64,000 nucleotides of DNA from UBA7803 sp040219935 (GCA_040219935.1 JAVJUA010000018.1:62001-126000), one strand, 5' to 3'. Shown: positions 27,852-37,425, counted from the first letter of the stretch. Numbers and translations are program-made. The notes: generated by a model from the letters alone, not told the origin.

Positions 27852-28963
27852 CCCATGCACTCCGGCGACTGCGCGAACTCGGCCAGAGCGTGTGGCTCGA
27901 CGACCTGCGCCGCGACTATCTCGAGGATGGTACGCTGCGCGGCCTGATCGAACGCGATGCCGTAACCGGTATCACGACGAATCCGGCCATCTTCGCCCGC
28001 GCCGTCCGCGAGTCGGGCGGCTATCGGGCGGACATCGCGCGACGGGCCCGTGCCGGTGCGGCCCTGGGGGAGATCTACGAGGGTCTGGTCGTGGACGACG
28101 TTCGCCGGGCGGCTGATCTCCTGCGAGGTGTCTACGATGCCACGGCTGCGGCCGACGGCTACGTGAGTCTGGAGGTGTCGCCACATCTTGCCGATGACTC
28201 CGGAGCGACGGTCGAACAGGCGCGCCGGCTGTGGGCGCAGGTGGCCCGACCCAATCTGATGATCAAGGTCCCCGGCACGGACGCCGGCCTGCCGGCGTTG
28301 CGTTCGCTCCTCGCCGAGGGGATCAACGTGAACGTTACGCTGCTGTTCAGCGTGAGTCGGTATCGGTCGGTTCTGGAAAGCCACCGACAGGGGCTGGAGG
28401 ACCGAATGTCCGCCGGGCGGCCACTCGATCGGGTCGCCTCGGTGGCGAGTTTCTTTCTCAGCCGTATCGACAGCCGGGTAGATGCACTGCTCGACTCCAT
28501 GCCGGGCGAAGCGGCGGCGTCCCTGCGCGGCCGGGCGGCCATCGCCAGTGCAGAGAGCGCCTACGAACACTTCGTCGCTGCCGCAGACGACGTGCGCTGG
28601 AACGTGCTGGCGGGCCACGGGGCGCAGCGTCAGCGTCTGCTGTGGGCCAGCACCAGCACTAAGGATCCAGCGTACGACGAGTTCAAATACGTCGAGTCAC
28701 TGATTGCCCCGGATACGGTAACCACGCTGCCCATGGCGACGCTGATCGGATATCGTCAGCGGGGTGAGCCGGCGCAGCGCCTGGGCGCCGGGACAGGCGA
28801 GGGAGGCGCGATATCGCGTGCCCTGGCCCGGTTAGGCGTCGACCTCGAGGAGGTGGCTGGAGAACTGGAGCTTGACGGTGTCCGGAAGTTCGCGGAGCCG
28901 TTCGACGCGCTGATGTCCCAGATCGATGGGCAGCGAGCTCTTGCCATCGCTTCGCGGCCCTGA
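27848..28963 (+). CDS. tal: Transaldolase
   Basis: 371-aa transaldolase of the longer class found in actinobacteria and cyanobacteria. It transfers dihydroxyacetone between sugar phosphates in the pentose phosphate pathway. The N-terminus (LRELGQSVWLDDL) and GITTNPAIFARA are family marks; the Schiff-base lysine is in NLMIKVPGTDAG, and ITTNP, NVNVTLLFS and SRIDSRVD follow. It is coupled to the genes on both sides. With phosphoketolase and the downstream zwf/pgl/gnd genes it completes a carbon-rearrangement set. Confidence 0.93.
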   Translation: MTHALRRLRELGQSVWLDDLRRDYLEDGTLRGLIERDAVTGITTNPAIFARAVRESGGYRADIARRARAGAALGEIYEGLVVDDVRRAADLLRGVYDATAAADGYVSLEVSPHLADDSGATVEQARRLWAQVARPNLMIKVPGTDAGLPALRSLLAEGINVNVTLLFSVSRYRSVLESHRQGLEDRMSAGRPLDRVASVASFFLSRIDSRVDALLDSMPGEAAASLRGRAAIASAESAYEHFVAAADDVRWNVLAGHGAQRQRLLWASTSTKDPAYDEFKYVESLIAPDTVTTLPMATLIGYRQRGEPAQRLGAGTGEGGAISRALARLGVDLEEVAGELELDGVRKFAEPFDALMSQIDGQRALAIASRP

Positions 28964-28976
28964 GCCTCGCGGGCAC

Positions 28977-30131
28977 GTGAGGGGCCAGGAACGGGTCGAG
29001 ATCGTCGGGGCCGGCCCTGCCGGGCTCAGCGCCGCACTAGCGGCAAGCGCCAGCGGTGCCCGGGTAACCGTCTACGAGAAACGTGCCGACGTCGGCATGC
29101 GTTTCCATGGCGATTTCCAGGGTCTGGAGAACTGGACGTCGGACTACGACGTGCTGGCGGAACTCGACGGGCTGGGTATCCGCCCGGAGTTCGACTACCG
29201 TCCCGTCTACGAGTTCGTCTGCTTCGATCCCGGCGGGCGCGCGCATCCGGTTCGGTCGGTTCAGCCGATCTTCTATCTGCTGCGGCGGGGCCGCGCTGCG
29301 GGCACCCTGGACCAGGGATTGAAAGCACAGGCACTCGCTGCCGGCGTCGACATCCGCTACGGGGAACGCCGCCGGCACCTCGAGCGGGGCGGTATCGTCG
29401 CTGAAGGTCCCCATCGTGCCGACGCCATCGCGGCGGGGTATCAGTTCGAGACCGACATGGCCGATGGCTGCTACGGTGCCATGTCGGAAGCACTGGCCCC
29501 CGGCGGCTACAGCTACCTGCTGGTCGACCGCGGCCGCGGGACCGTCGCCACCTGCATGTTCGCGGACTTCCACAACGAGCGTCAGTTCGTCGACGCGACG
29601 GTGGATTTCTTCCGGCGCGAGGCGGGGTTGCGCTGGCGCAATCCGGTGCGGTTCGGGGGCAGCGGCAACTTCCATCGGGTGGACGCGGCATCGGTGGGCG
29701 TCCATCTCTTTGTCGGAGAAGCGCCGGGCTTTCAGGATGGCCTGTTCGGATTCGGGCTGCGATACGCGCTGCTCTCCGGGCATCTGGCCGGTCGCGCCGC
29801 GGGCTCGGCGAGCGCCTATGACCGTGGCTGGCGTGACCGGCTCGCCGGCCTGAACGCGGCAAGCCTGTTCAACCGACGGCTGTTCGAGTGGCTTGGCGAT
29901 CGGGGACGCAGGCTCGTCATCCGTCATGCCGTTGCCGGCGGTGACCCGCGTATGCTGTTGCGGCGGGTTTACGCGCCGGCTCGCTGGAAGGTCACGGCGG
30001 CGCGCTGGTTGCCCAGCCGTCCGCTGCTGCGTCACCTGGAACCACGCGCACAGTGCGACTGCACGTGGTGTCGTTGCCAGCGCGAAGCGGCGGATTCGCG
30101 CGCGCGCATCGCCCGGTCGGATGCCGACTGA
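28977..30131 (+). CDS. FAD-dependent oxidoreductase (geranylgeranyl reductase-like fold)
   Basis: 384-aa flavoprotein with an N-terminal Rossmann dinucleotide site EIVGAGPAGLSAALAAS and a YEKR acid after strand 2, as in the geranylgeranyl reductase/PHBH superfamily. A second FAD-contact segment is GVHLFVGEAPGFQDGLFGFG. The C-terminus carries a Cys cluster CDCTWCRC (about residues 360-367) that could bind metal. The GTG at 28977 avoids overlap; an ATG at 28926 would overlap transaldolase by 38 bases. Substrate unknown; an isoprenoid or lipid substrate is only a guess from the fold. Confidence 0.8.
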   Translation: MRGQERVEIVGAGPAGLSAALAASASGARVTVYEKRADVGMRFHGDFQGLENWTSDYDVLAELDGLGIRPEFDYRPVYEFVCFDPGGRAHPVRSVQPIFYLLRRGRAAGTLDQGLKAQALAAGVDIRYGERRRHLERGGIVAEGPHRADAIAAGYQFETDMADGCYGAMSEALAPGGYSYLLVDRGRGTVATCMFADFHNERQFVDATVDFFRREAGLRWRNPVRFGGSGNFHRVDAASVGVHLFVGEAPGFQDGLFGFGLRYALLSGHLAGRAAGSASAYDRGWRDRLAGLNAASLFNRRLFEWLGDRGRRLVIRHAVAGGDPRMLLRRVYAPARWKVTAARWLPSRPLLRHLEPRAQCDCTWCRCQREAADSRARIARSDAD

Positions 30132-31309
30132 TGGATGTCGCGTCGGCGGTCGATCTGCTGTTGGTGTTTTTTCTGGGTGGCGCGCTCGGTTGGCTGAGCA
30201 AGCGCTGGCGGTTTCCCAACGCGGTGGCGCAGGTGCTCCTCGGCGTGCTGCTCGGCGGCGCGGTGCTCGGTCTGGTACAGCACGGCCCGGCGCTCCACGA
30301 CCTTGGGCAGATCGGCGTGGTGCTGCTGCTCGGCCTGGCGGGTCTGGAACTCGGATTGGATCGTCTGCGCGCGGCTGGATGGGCCGGAGTGGCGGTAGCC
30401 GTGTTCGGTATCGGGCTGAGCTTTGGCGGCGGCTTTGTCGTGGCATGGCTCTACGGGTCGGCGCTGGACGCATCCTGGTACGTGGGCATTGCCCTGACCG
30501 CGACCAGCATCGGAATCAGCGTGCAGGTGCTCGAACAGTTCGGTCTCGTCGAGCATCGGACGGGCGAGATCATCATCGCTGCGGCGGTCATCGACGATGT
30601 GCTGGCGCTCTATCTACTGGCGGCCGCGCACGGCGTGTTCGGCGACGGCGGGAACGCCACGGGCGCGCTGCTGCTGGTGCTCGAGGCGGTAGTGGCGTTG
30701 TCGGCCCTGTACTGGCTGGCACGAGCCGCGACCAGACGGTTGAATGCGGTGGTTTCGGGGATGTCCCACGGCTGGGCAAGCGGGCTGTGGACGGTGTCGG
30801 TCATCTTTGCCGGGGCGGTATTCACCGACGCCCTGGGTCTGTCCGCCGTCGTCGGAGCGTTTTTCGCGGGGCTCGGTGTCGGGGACGGTTTTGGTCGGCG
30901 CCGGCGCGAGGCGACGACGCGCGGGCTCGAGCCTCTGCTCTGGGCCACGATGCCATTCTTCTTCGTCATGATCGGGGTTCAGGCCGACTGGCGCGGGTTC
31001 ACCGCGCCGGGGGTTGGCTGGCTGCTGGCGGGCCTGCTGACGGTCGGGCTCGCCGGCAAGTCGTTGGGTGGCCTGCTCGGGGCCCTCGGTGTGCGCGCGC
31101 TCCGGGAGCGCTGGCTGATCGGCCTGGGCATGGTGGGGCGCGGAGAGGTGGCGCTGGTGGTGGCGACGCTGGGCCGTACCCAGGGCCACCTGGGCCACGA
31201 CGTGTTCGTCGTGCTGGTGTCCGTGACCATCGTGCTGGCCGTGCTCGGACCGCTGCTGATGGCGCTCCTCGCTCGGGGCGTCACGACCACCCGCGCGCGG
31301 GCCCTTTGA
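30131..31309 (+). CDS. Kef/CPA2-type cation:proton antiporter
   Basis: 392-aa integral membrane protein with about 11-12 hydrophobic segments of the Na+/H+ or K+/H+ exchanger domain. Family marks are GLAGLELGLDRLR, ALTATSIGISVQVLEQ, the acidic pair in AAVIDDVLALYLLA, GAFFAGL, and the RGEVALVVA segment near the end. There is no C-terminal TrkA-N domain, so it resembles short CPA2 antiporters rather than KefB/KefC. The ATG overlaps the preceding stop by one base. In the same operon as Na+-related energy genes, a role in ion balance is plausible. Confidence 0.88.
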   Translation: MDVASAVDLLLVFFLGGALGWLSKRWRFPNAVAQVLLGVLLGGAVLGLVQHGPALHDLGQIGVVLLLGLAGLELGLDRLRAAGWAGVAVAVFGIGLSFGGGFVVAWLYGSALDASWYVGIALTATSIGISVQVLEQFGLVEHRTGEIIIAAAVIDDVLALYLLAAAHGVFGDGGNATGALLLVLEAVVALSALYWLARAATRRLNAVVSGMSHGWASGLWTVSVIFAGAVFTDALGLSAVVGAFFAGLGVGDGFGRRRREATTRGLEPLLWATMPFFFVMIGVQADWRGFTAPGVGWLLAGLLTVGLAGKSLGGLLGALGVRALRERWLIGLGMVGRGEVALVVATLGRTQGHLGHDVFVVLVSVTIVLAVLGPLLMALLARGVTTTRARAL

Positions 31310-31310
31310 C

Positions 31311-32183
31311 GTGAACCGCAGGCTGCATACGGAAGAGCGGGGCAATCCGGCGAGTGCCCGCACTCTGGTGTTCGTGCCGGGCCTTGGCGGCACCACCCGC
31401 TACTGGGCCTCCCGGCTCGGGTTTCTGGAGGAGCGTTATCGAATCGTGTTGATCGACGTGCTCGGATTCGGAGAATCGCCCCGCCCATGGTTGCGCTACA
31501 GCGTCGCGCGCCACATCGAAGCGCTGGCCGACGCGCTCGCAGCGTACGGTCCGGCGACGATCGTCGGCCACTCGCTGGGCGCCCTGCTTGCCATTGCCTA
31601 TGCGGCTCACTACCCCCATCGGACGGACGGTCTGGTGCTCATCGGGATGCCGTGCTTCGCGAGCCAGCGCGATGCCTACGCCTACTATCGGCACGGTCCG
31701 ATACGGGCCGGATTTCTGGTGACCAACGTCCTGCTGACGGCGGTGACCTGCATCGTTACCCGGCGCCTGCTCGGCCGCTTGCTGCCGTATCTGATCCGCC
31801 ACGTGCCGCGGGAGGTGGCGGAGGACCTGGTAAAGCACAACTGGCGCTCGTCGACGTCGTCGTTGTGGGAGGTCGTGTACCGATACGATGCCATGCACGA
31901 TCTCGAGCACTTGTCCGCAAGCACGGCCGTGTTGTTCATTCACGGTAGTCGGGACGTCATGGCGCCGGTGGCAGCGATCGAGCACGCCGCCGCTCGCCAT
32001 TCGCGCTGGCGTCTGAAGGTGTTTCCGGAGAGCGACCATCATCCGTTTCTTCGCGAACCGGAGTCTTGCCAGCGGCTGATCGACGGGCTGGCGTCGCGCG
32101 ACCAGGGCGCCGGGATTCGGGTCGCGGCCGCGCGCGCCGACGACGCTCCACGGGACCCTGATCAAGGAGATCGAGTTCGATGA
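31311..32183 (+). CDS. Alpha/beta hydrolase
   Basis: 290-aa alpha/beta-hydrolase-fold protein. The nucleophile elbow is GHSLGALL, the oxyanion segment is FVPGLGGTTRYW, the acid is in FIHGSRDVMAP and the catalytic His in SDHHPFLREP. It starts at GTG 31311 one base after the antiporter stop and ends on the ATG of the cytochrome gene. Substrate is unknown. It sits inside the phosphoketolase operon. Confidence 0.85.
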   Translation: MNRRLHTEERGNPASARTLVFVPGLGGTTRYWASRLGFLEERYRIVLIDVLGFGESPRPWLRYSVARHIEALADALAAYGPATIVGHSLGALLAIAYAAHYPHRTDGLVLIGMPCFASQRDAYAYYRHGPIRAGFLVTNVLLTAVTCIVTRRLLGRLLPYLIRHVPREVAEDLVKHNWRSSTSSLWEVVYRYDAMHDLEHLSASTAVLFIHGSRDVMAPVAAIEHAAARHSRWRLKVFPESDHHPFLREPESCQRLIDGLASRDQGAGIRVAAARADDAPRDPDQGDRVR

Positions 32184-32608
32184 CATCCGAACCGAAACGC
32201 GTGCTTTGGCTGATGGTGGCGGTCGCTGCGCTCGCCGGCTGCGATCGCGAGGCGGGCAATGCCGGCGCGGTCGACGGACGCTGGTACACGGCCACGCAGG
32301 TCGCCCAGGGCCGTGATCTGTTCCACAGACACTGTGCGAGCTGTCACGGCGCCCAGGCCGAGGGTATGGCGCAGTGGCGCACGCCGGACAGCGATGGAAA
32401 CTATCCTCCGCCGCCCCTGAACGGCTCGGCCCATGCCTGGCACCATTCGCTGGAGGCGCTCGAACACACGATCGCCGTAGGCGGGGCGTCGTTCGGCGGT
32501 GTGATGCCGGGCTTCGCCGGTACGCTGTCGGAGGTCGAGCGCCTGGCGACCATCGCCTACTTTCAAAGCCACTGGCCGTCCGAGATCTACGACCGCTGGC
32601 AGCGGTAG
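32180..32608 (+). CDS. Monohaem cytochrome c lipoprotein
   Basis: 142-aa protein with a lipobox (VAALAGC, Cys about residue 21), then a class-I-like cytochrome c domain with one CASCH haem site after residue 50 and a distal Met candidate in GGVMPGFAG. It is probably a membrane-anchored periplasmic electron carrier. AAGGAGA precedes the ATG. It is last in the phosphoketolase operon and lies just ahead of the nqr promoter. Confidence 0.88.
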   Translation: MTSEPKRVLWLMVAVAALAGCDREAGNAGAVDGRWYTATQVAQGRDLFHRHCASCHGAQAEGMAQWRTPDSDGNYPPPPLNGSAHAWHHSLEALEHTIAVGGASFGGVMPGFAGTLSEVERLATIAYFQSHWPSEIYDRWQR

Positions 32609-32645
32609 CAGAACGTGACAGCCTGCGAGCAGCGCCCCGTCCGGC

Positions 32646-32677
32646 TTGACCTGCATGCCAGGTACAGGTTGTAGGGT
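32646..32677 (+). promoter_or_regulatory. MerR-type promoter/operator, nqr-glgX-pgl operon
   Basis: TTGACC (32646-32651), a 20-base spacer, TAGGGT (32672-32677). The dyad is ACCTGC-N9-ACAGGT (32649-32669), with one mismatch in the left half compared with the consensus. The nqrA ATG is 36 bases beyond the -10. Confidence 0.72.
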
Positions 32678-32713
32678 CATGGCGTCTCAGCAGAGAGCAG
32701 TTTGCGCGCGGCC

Positions 32714-34066
32714 ATGTCCCGGGTCATCAGGGTGAAAAGAGGGCTGGACGTGCCCATCGCGGGGGTTCCGCAGCAGGCGGTCTCCGCGGGAGCGCCTGTG
32801 CGTGCGGTGGCGGTGCTGGGCCGTGATTACGTCGGCCTGAAGCCCATACTGCAGGTTGCCGAAGGCGACCGGGTGGCTCTGGGCGACGCGTTGTTCGAGG
32901 ACGGGGCGAACCCTGGCGTCACCGTCACGTCGCCTGGAGCGGGTCGGGTTGCCGCCGTTCACCGGGGCGCCCGCCGCCGGCTGGCTTCGGTAGTCATCGA
33001 TCTCGATGGCGACGCCGAGCGAACCTTCGAGGCGTGGCAGGGCGAGGCGCTGGCCGGCGTGCCTGCCGACGTGGCGCGGCGCAACCTCGCGGCGTCGGGG
33101 CTGTGGACGGCCTTGAGAACCCGGCCGTTCGGCCGGATCCCGCGGCTCGACGAAGTGCCGGATGCGATTTTCGTCACGGCGATCGACACCGAACCGCTGG
33201 CAGCCGATCCGGCGGTGGTGGTTGCCGATTCGAGGCAGGCGTTCGCGGACGGTGTCCGTGTGCTCGGCCGGCTGACGGCGGGAACCGTGTACGTGTGCGT
33301 CGCGCCGGGCGGGGTCGAGTTCGACGCGGAGGCAGAACGTGTCGAGGTGGTCGCTTTTGCCGGCCGCCATCCCGCAGGCCTGGTCGGCACGCACATACAC
33401 CACCTGCATCCCGTGCGGGGCGGCGGTTCGGTCTGGCACCTCGGCTATCAGGACGTCATCGCCATCGGCCGGCTGTTCGTCGAAGGTCGGCTGGACCCGA
33501 CCCGTGTCGTCGCGCTCGGCGGGCCGCACGTGATCGAACCCCGGCTGGTGCGAACCCGCCTCGGCGCCGACCTGAATGCGCTGGTGGATGGCAGCCTGCG
33601 GGAGGGCGCCTGCCGGGTGCTGTCGGGGTCGGTGCTGTCCGGTCGCCGTGCACTGGATCCCGCGGCGCATCTCGGCCGCTACCACCTGCAGGTGAGCGCG
33701 CTCGCCGATACCGCGGAGCGGGAGTTTCTCGGCTGGCTGGCCCCCGGGCGCCGCAAGTTCTCGGCAAGCCGCATGTTTGCGTCGGCGTTGGCCGGCCGAC
33801 GCCGCTTTCCGTTGACCACTACGCTCAGCGGCAGCCCGCGCGCCATGGTGCCCATCGGCAGCTACGAACGGGTCATGCCGCTCGACGTGCTGATCACGCC
33901 GTTGCTGAAGGCCCTCCTGGTCGGGGACACGGAGTCCGCACGCCTGCTCGGATGCCTCGAGCTGGAGGAGGAAGATCTCGCGCTGTGCTCGTTCGTGTGC
34001 TGCAGCAAGTACGAGTTCGGTCCGGCGCTGCGGGATGTGCTGGACGCGATCGAGCGCACCGGCTGA
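32714..34066 (+). CDS. nqrA: Na+-translocating NADH:quinone reductase subunit A
   Basis: About 450-aa peripheral subunit NqrA. The N-terminus RVKRGLDVPIAGVP, VLGRDYVGLKP and DGANPGVTVTSPGAG are typical, and the C-terminal SFVCCSKYEFGPALRDVLD closes the family pattern. It forms part of the cytoplasmic face near the quinone site. ATG 32714 is chosen over an in-frame TTG at 32702, which would sit directly on the purine-rich RBS region. It overlaps nqrB by one base. The gene order nqrABCDEF identifies Nqr rather than Rnf. Confidence 0.95.
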   Translation: MSRVIRVKRGLDVPIAGVPQQAVSAGAPVRAVAVLGRDYVGLKPILQVAEGDRVALGDALFEDGANPGVTVTSPGAGRVAAVHRGARRRLASVVIDLDGDAERTFEAWQGEALAGVPADVARRNLAASGLWTALRTRPFGRIPRLDEVPDAIFVTAIDTEPLAADPAVVVADSRQAFADGVRVLGRLTAGTVYVCVAPGGVEFDAEAERVEVVAFAGRHPAGLVGTHIHHLHPVRGGGSVWHLGYQDVIAIGRLFVEGRLDPTRVVALGGPHVIEPRLVRTRLGADLNALVDGSLREGACRVLSGSVLSGRRALDPAAHLGRYHLQVSALADTAEREFLGWLAPGRRKFSASRMFASALAGRRRFPLTTTLSGSPRAMVPIGSYERVMPLDVLITPLLKALLVGDTESARLLGCLELEEEDLALCSFVCCSKYEFGPALRDVLDAIERTG

Positions 34067-35307
34067 TGGCGGCCCTGCGGCGCAGCCTGGATCGGATCGC
34101 GCCCCACTTCTCCCGTGGTGGGCGTCTTGAGCGCTTCGGGGCCCTGTTCGAGATGGTCGACACGTTGCTGTACACGCCGGCGGACCGCACCCCGGCCGCG
34201 CCCCACGTCCGTGATGCGGCAGATCTCAAGCGCGTCATGATCCTGGTGGTCGTGGCCGTAGTACCTGCCCTGGTCGTCGGGGTCTGGAACACCGGGCATC
34301 AGGCGAATCTGGCGATGGCCGCGCTGGACGTCGGCGCAGCCCCTGGATGGCGCGGGTGGATCATGGCGGCTCTGGGGCTCGGCTACGCGGCCGATCAGGT
34401 GTTCGCGACCACGATGCACGGGTTTCTCTACTTCCTGCCGATCTATCTGGTCACGCTGGCGGTCGGCGGCGCCTGGGAAGTGCTGTTCGCCATCGTGCGC
34501 AACCACGAGGTCAACGAAGGATTCCTGGTCACGTCGCTCCTGTATGCGTTGATTCTGCCGCCGGCGATTCCGCTGTGGCAGGTCGCGCTGGGTATCTCGT
34601 TCGGCGTGGTCATCGGCAAGGAGGTGTTCGGTGGCACCGGAAAGAACCTGCTCAATCCGGCGCTGCTCGGCCGCGCATTCCTGTACTTCGCTTATCCGGC
34701 GGAGATCTCGGGGGCGGCGCCCTGGCTGGCCGTGGACGGTTTCACCGGAGCGACGCTGTGGATCGACGGCCGCTCCAGCGCGACGCCGCTGACCCTAGCG
34801 GCCGAGTCGGGCGTGGGCGGCGTTCTGCAGCTCGGCTACACGTGGTGGAGCGCGTTTCTCGGAGACATTCCGGGATCGATCGGCGAGACCTCTGCGCTCG
34901 CTTGTCTGCTCGGCGGGGCGTTCCTCATCTTTGTGGGTATCGCCTCGTGGCGAATCGTCACCGGCGTGTTCGTGGGCATGCTCGTGACCGCCGTAGTTTT
35001 CAATCTGCTGGGACCGGCCATCGGTCCGATGGCCGATCTGCCGTGGTACTGGCATCTGGTTCTCGGTGGATTCGCGTTTGGCATGATGTTCATGGCGACG
35101 GACCCGGTGACCGCCGCGCAGACGGATGCCGGAAGGTGGTGCTTCGGACTGCTGATCGGCGCGTTCACGGTCATCGTTCGGGTGGCGAATCCGGCGTTTC
35201 CCGAGGCCATCATGATGGCGATTCTGTTCGCCAACCTGTGCGCGCCGCTCATCGATCAACTGGTCGTCCACTTCCATGTGCGGAAGCAGGTGAAACGCCA
35301 TGTCTGA
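34066..35307 (+). CDS. nqrB: Na+-translocating NADH:quinone reductase subunit B
   Basis: 413-aa membrane subunit with about ten transmembrane segments. It carries covalently bound FMN on a Thr in the VDGFTGATLW motif (about residue 230), plus the LNPALLGRAFLYFAYP and FMATDPVTAAQT segments of the NqrB/RnfD family. This subunit is central to Na+ translocation. An open frame extends 1 kb upstream through nqrA but is not coding; the ATG at 34066 overlaps the nqrA stop. Confidence 0.95.
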   Translation: MAALRRSLDRIAPHFSRGGRLERFGALFEMVDTLLYTPADRTPAAPHVRDAADLKRVMILVVVAVVPALVVGVWNTGHQANLAMAALDVGAAPGWRGWIMAALGLGYAADQVFATTMHGFLYFLPIYLVTLAVGGAWEVLFAIVRNHEVNEGFLVTSLLYALILPPAIPLWQVALGISFGVVIGKEVFGGTGKNLLNPALLGRAFLYFAYPAEISGAAPWLAVDGFTGATLWIDGRSSATPLTLAAESGVGGVLQLGYTWWSAFLGDIPGSIGETSALACLLGGAFLIFVGIASWRIVTGVFVGMLVTAVVFNLLGPAIGPMADLPWYWHLVLGGFAFGMMFMATDPVTAAQTDAGRWCFGLLIGAFTVIVRVANPAFPEAIMMAILFANLCAPLIDQLVVHFHVRKQVKRHV

Positions 35308-36142
35308 GTCCGAGCCGGTATTGAAGGGAGCAGGCGGGTGGTTGGGGTGGCTGCTTCGTCAACCGAAGAACGGTCTGGCGAAGACCCTGCTGGTGCCCGC
35401 GGTCGTTAGCTTGGTGTGTGCCGTTCTGGTGTCCGGGTCCGTGATGATTCTGCGCCCGGAGCAAAGGCTGAACGAGGAGCGCAGTCGCCAGGAGAACATC
35501 CTGGCGGCCGCGGGCCTGCTGGGGTCCGGCGACGACGTCACGGAGCGATTCACCGCGATCGAACCGCGTGTCATCGACCTGACAGAAGACGCTTTCGCGC
35601 CGGCCCTGGATCCATCGGCGGTACTGGAGACAAGGCGTTCCGGTCCGGCTGCGGCGAGCGTGCCCGTGCCGGCGGAGTTGGACATCGCGGTGATCAAGAC
35701 CCGCCCGCGTTACGTCGTTGGGTATTTTCTCTACGACGGCGCCCGCCTCGACATGATCATTCTCCCGGTGTACGGCTACGGCCTGTGGTCCACCCTGTAC
35801 GGCTACGTTGCGCTGAAGCCGGATGCCAGCACTATCGTCGGCCTGAGATTCTACCGCCACGGCGAAACCCCGGGGCTGGGCGGTGAGGTCGACAACCCGC
35901 GCTGGCTGGCCCAGTGGCGGGGCAAGCGGATCTACGACGACACCGGTGAGCCGGTCATCGAGGTCAGCAAAGGTCGGGGCGCCGAGTCCGGGAGTCCGCG
36001 GGCGCGCTTCGAGGTCGATGGCATCAGCGGCGCGACGTTGACCGGTCGGGGTGTCACGAACCTGCTGCGCTACTGGTTCGGACCCCATGGGTTCGGGCCG
36101 TTTCTCGACGAGCTGCGCAACGGAAGCGGGGAATCCACATGA
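35300..36142 (+). CDS. nqrC: Na+-translocating NADH:quinone reductase subunit C
   Basis: 280-aa subunit with one N-terminal membrane helix (TLLVPAVVSLVCAVLVSG) and a periplasmic FMN-binding domain. The covalent FMN site is SGATLTG near residue 248, the same motif as in Vibrio NqrC. The GLWSTLYGYVAL and GETPGLGGEV blocks are typical. It overlaps nqrB by 8 bases and nqrD by 4. Confidence 0.95.
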   Translation: MSESEPVLKGAGGWLGWLLRQPKNGLAKTLLVPAVVSLVCAVLVSGSVMILRPEQRLNEERSRQENILAAAGLLGSGDDVTERFTAIEPRVIDLTEDAFAPALDPSAVLETRRSGPAAASVPVPAELDIAVIKTRPRYVVGYFLYDGARLDMIILPVYGYGLWSTLYGYVALKPDASTIVGLRFYRHGETPGLGGEVDNPRWLAQWRGKRIYDDTGEPVIEVSKGRGAESGSPRARFEVDGISGATLTGRGVTNLLRYWFGPHGFGPFLDELRNGSGEST

Positions 36143-36804
36143 AGCCGAGTGCCAGGGCGCTGGTCAGCGAGCCGCTGATTGCGGACAATCCAATCACCCT
36201 GCAGATTCTGGGTCTGTGCTCGGCACTTGCCGTGACGACCTCCATGTGGCCGGCGCTGCTGATGAGCCTGGCGGTCACCGGGGTGCTGGCCTTCGGCGGC
36301 GCCGTGATCAGCGCCATTCGCCACCAGATTCCCGACAGCGTGCGAATCGTCGTGCAGATGACCATCGTCGCCTCGCTGGTGATCGTCGTCGATCAGATCC
36401 TCAAAGCCTACGCCTACGATGTCAGCCGACAGCTCTCGGTGTTCGTGGGTCTGATCGTCACCAACTGCATCGTTCTCGGGCGCATCGAGACGTTCGCCAT
36501 GAAGAACGGGGTCGCCGCGAGCTTCTTCGACGGCCTCGGCAACGGTCTGGGATACAGTCTCGCCCTGATGACCATCGCCGCGATTCGCGAAGTGCTGGGC
36601 TCGGGCACGTTCTTCGGCGTGACGCTGCTGCCGTTGATTCGCGACGGCGGCTGGTACTATCCGAACGGCCTGATGATCCTGCCTCCCGGGGTGTTCTTCA
36701 TCATCGGCTTGATGATCTGGGGCATTCGCACCTGGCGCGTGGAGCAGGTCGAAGCGCCGGAGTTCCGGATCCGTCACGTCCACAGACCGGAGGCGGGCAC
36801 GTGA
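36139..36804 (+). CDS. nqrD: Na+-translocating NADH:quinone reductase subunit D
   Basis: 221-aa integral membrane subunit (six helices). The NqrD/RnfE signatures are DNPITLQILGLCSALAVT at the start and VGLIVTNCIVLGRIETFAMKNG in the middle. The conserved Cys pair of this family, proposed to hold an iron centre with NqrE, is present (LCSAL and NCIVLGR). It is coupled to nqrC and nqrE by 4-base overlaps. Confidence 0.95.
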   Translation: MKPSARALVSEPLIADNPITLQILGLCSALAVTTSMWPALLMSLAVTGVLAFGGAVISAIRHQIPDSVRIVVQMTIVASLVIVVDQILKAYAYDVSRQLSVFVGLIVTNCIVLGRIETFAMKNGVAASFFDGLGNGLGYSLALMTIAAIREVLGSGTFFGVTLLPLIRDGGWYYPNGLMILPPGVFFIIGLMIWGIRTWRVEQVEAPEFRIRHVHRPEAGT

Positions 36805-37409
36805 GCGGCTATCTCGGCCTCTTTGCGCAATCGGTTTTCACCGAGAACCTGGTGCTGGCGTTGTTCCTCGGCATCTGTCCCTTCCTGGCGCTGTCGCGCC
36901 GGACCGACACGGCCCTCGGCCTGGGTGGGGCCGTGATCGTCGTCATGACCGTGACCGTGCCGCTCAACATGCTGCTGCTCGGCTACGTGCTGACCCCCGG
37001 TGCTTTCTCGTGGGCCGGCTATCCGGACATCGACCTGGGGTTTCTGTCGCTGGTGAGCTTCATCGGTGTGATTGCCGCCGTCGTTCAGGTGCTGGAGATG
37101 ACGCTGGACCGCTTCTTTCCGGTGCTGCACCAGGGGCTCGGAATATTCCTGCCGCTGATCGCCGTGAACTGCGCCATTCTGGGTGCGTCGCTGTTCATGG
37201 CGGAACGACGCTACGCGCTCGGGGAAAGCGTCGTCTACGGCTTCGGCAGCGGCGTCGGCTGGGCGCTGGCCATCGTCGTTCTCGCCGGTCTGCGTCACAA
37301 GCTGCGCTACAGCGACGTGCCTGCGGGTCTTCAGGGTGCGGGCATTACGTTCATCTGTGCCGGTCTCATGGCCATGGGGTTCATGGTGTTTTCCGGCCTC
37401 CGGTTCTGA
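36801..37409 (+). CDS. nqrE: Na+-translocating NADH:quinone reductase subunit E
   Basis: 202-aa membrane subunit paralogous to NqrD in inverted topology. It has FTENLVLALFLGICPFLALS and VNCAILGASLFMAERRY, giving the second Cys pair of the proposed D/E iron site. The GTG start at 36801 overlaps the nqrD stop (GTGA). A much longer open frame upstream in the same phase is non-coding. Confidence 0.95.
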   Translation: MSGYLGLFAQSVFTENLVLALFLGICPFLALSRRTDTALGLGGAVIVVMTVTVPLNMLLLGYVLTPGAFSWAGYPDIDLGFLSLVSFIGVIAAVVQVLEMTLDRFFPVLHQGLGIFLPLIAVNCAILGASLFMAERRYALGESVVYGFGSGVGWALAIVVLAGLRHKLRYSDVPAGLQGAGITFICAGLMAMGFMVFSGLRF

Positions 37410-37425
37410 GCGCGACTGGTTCGTC

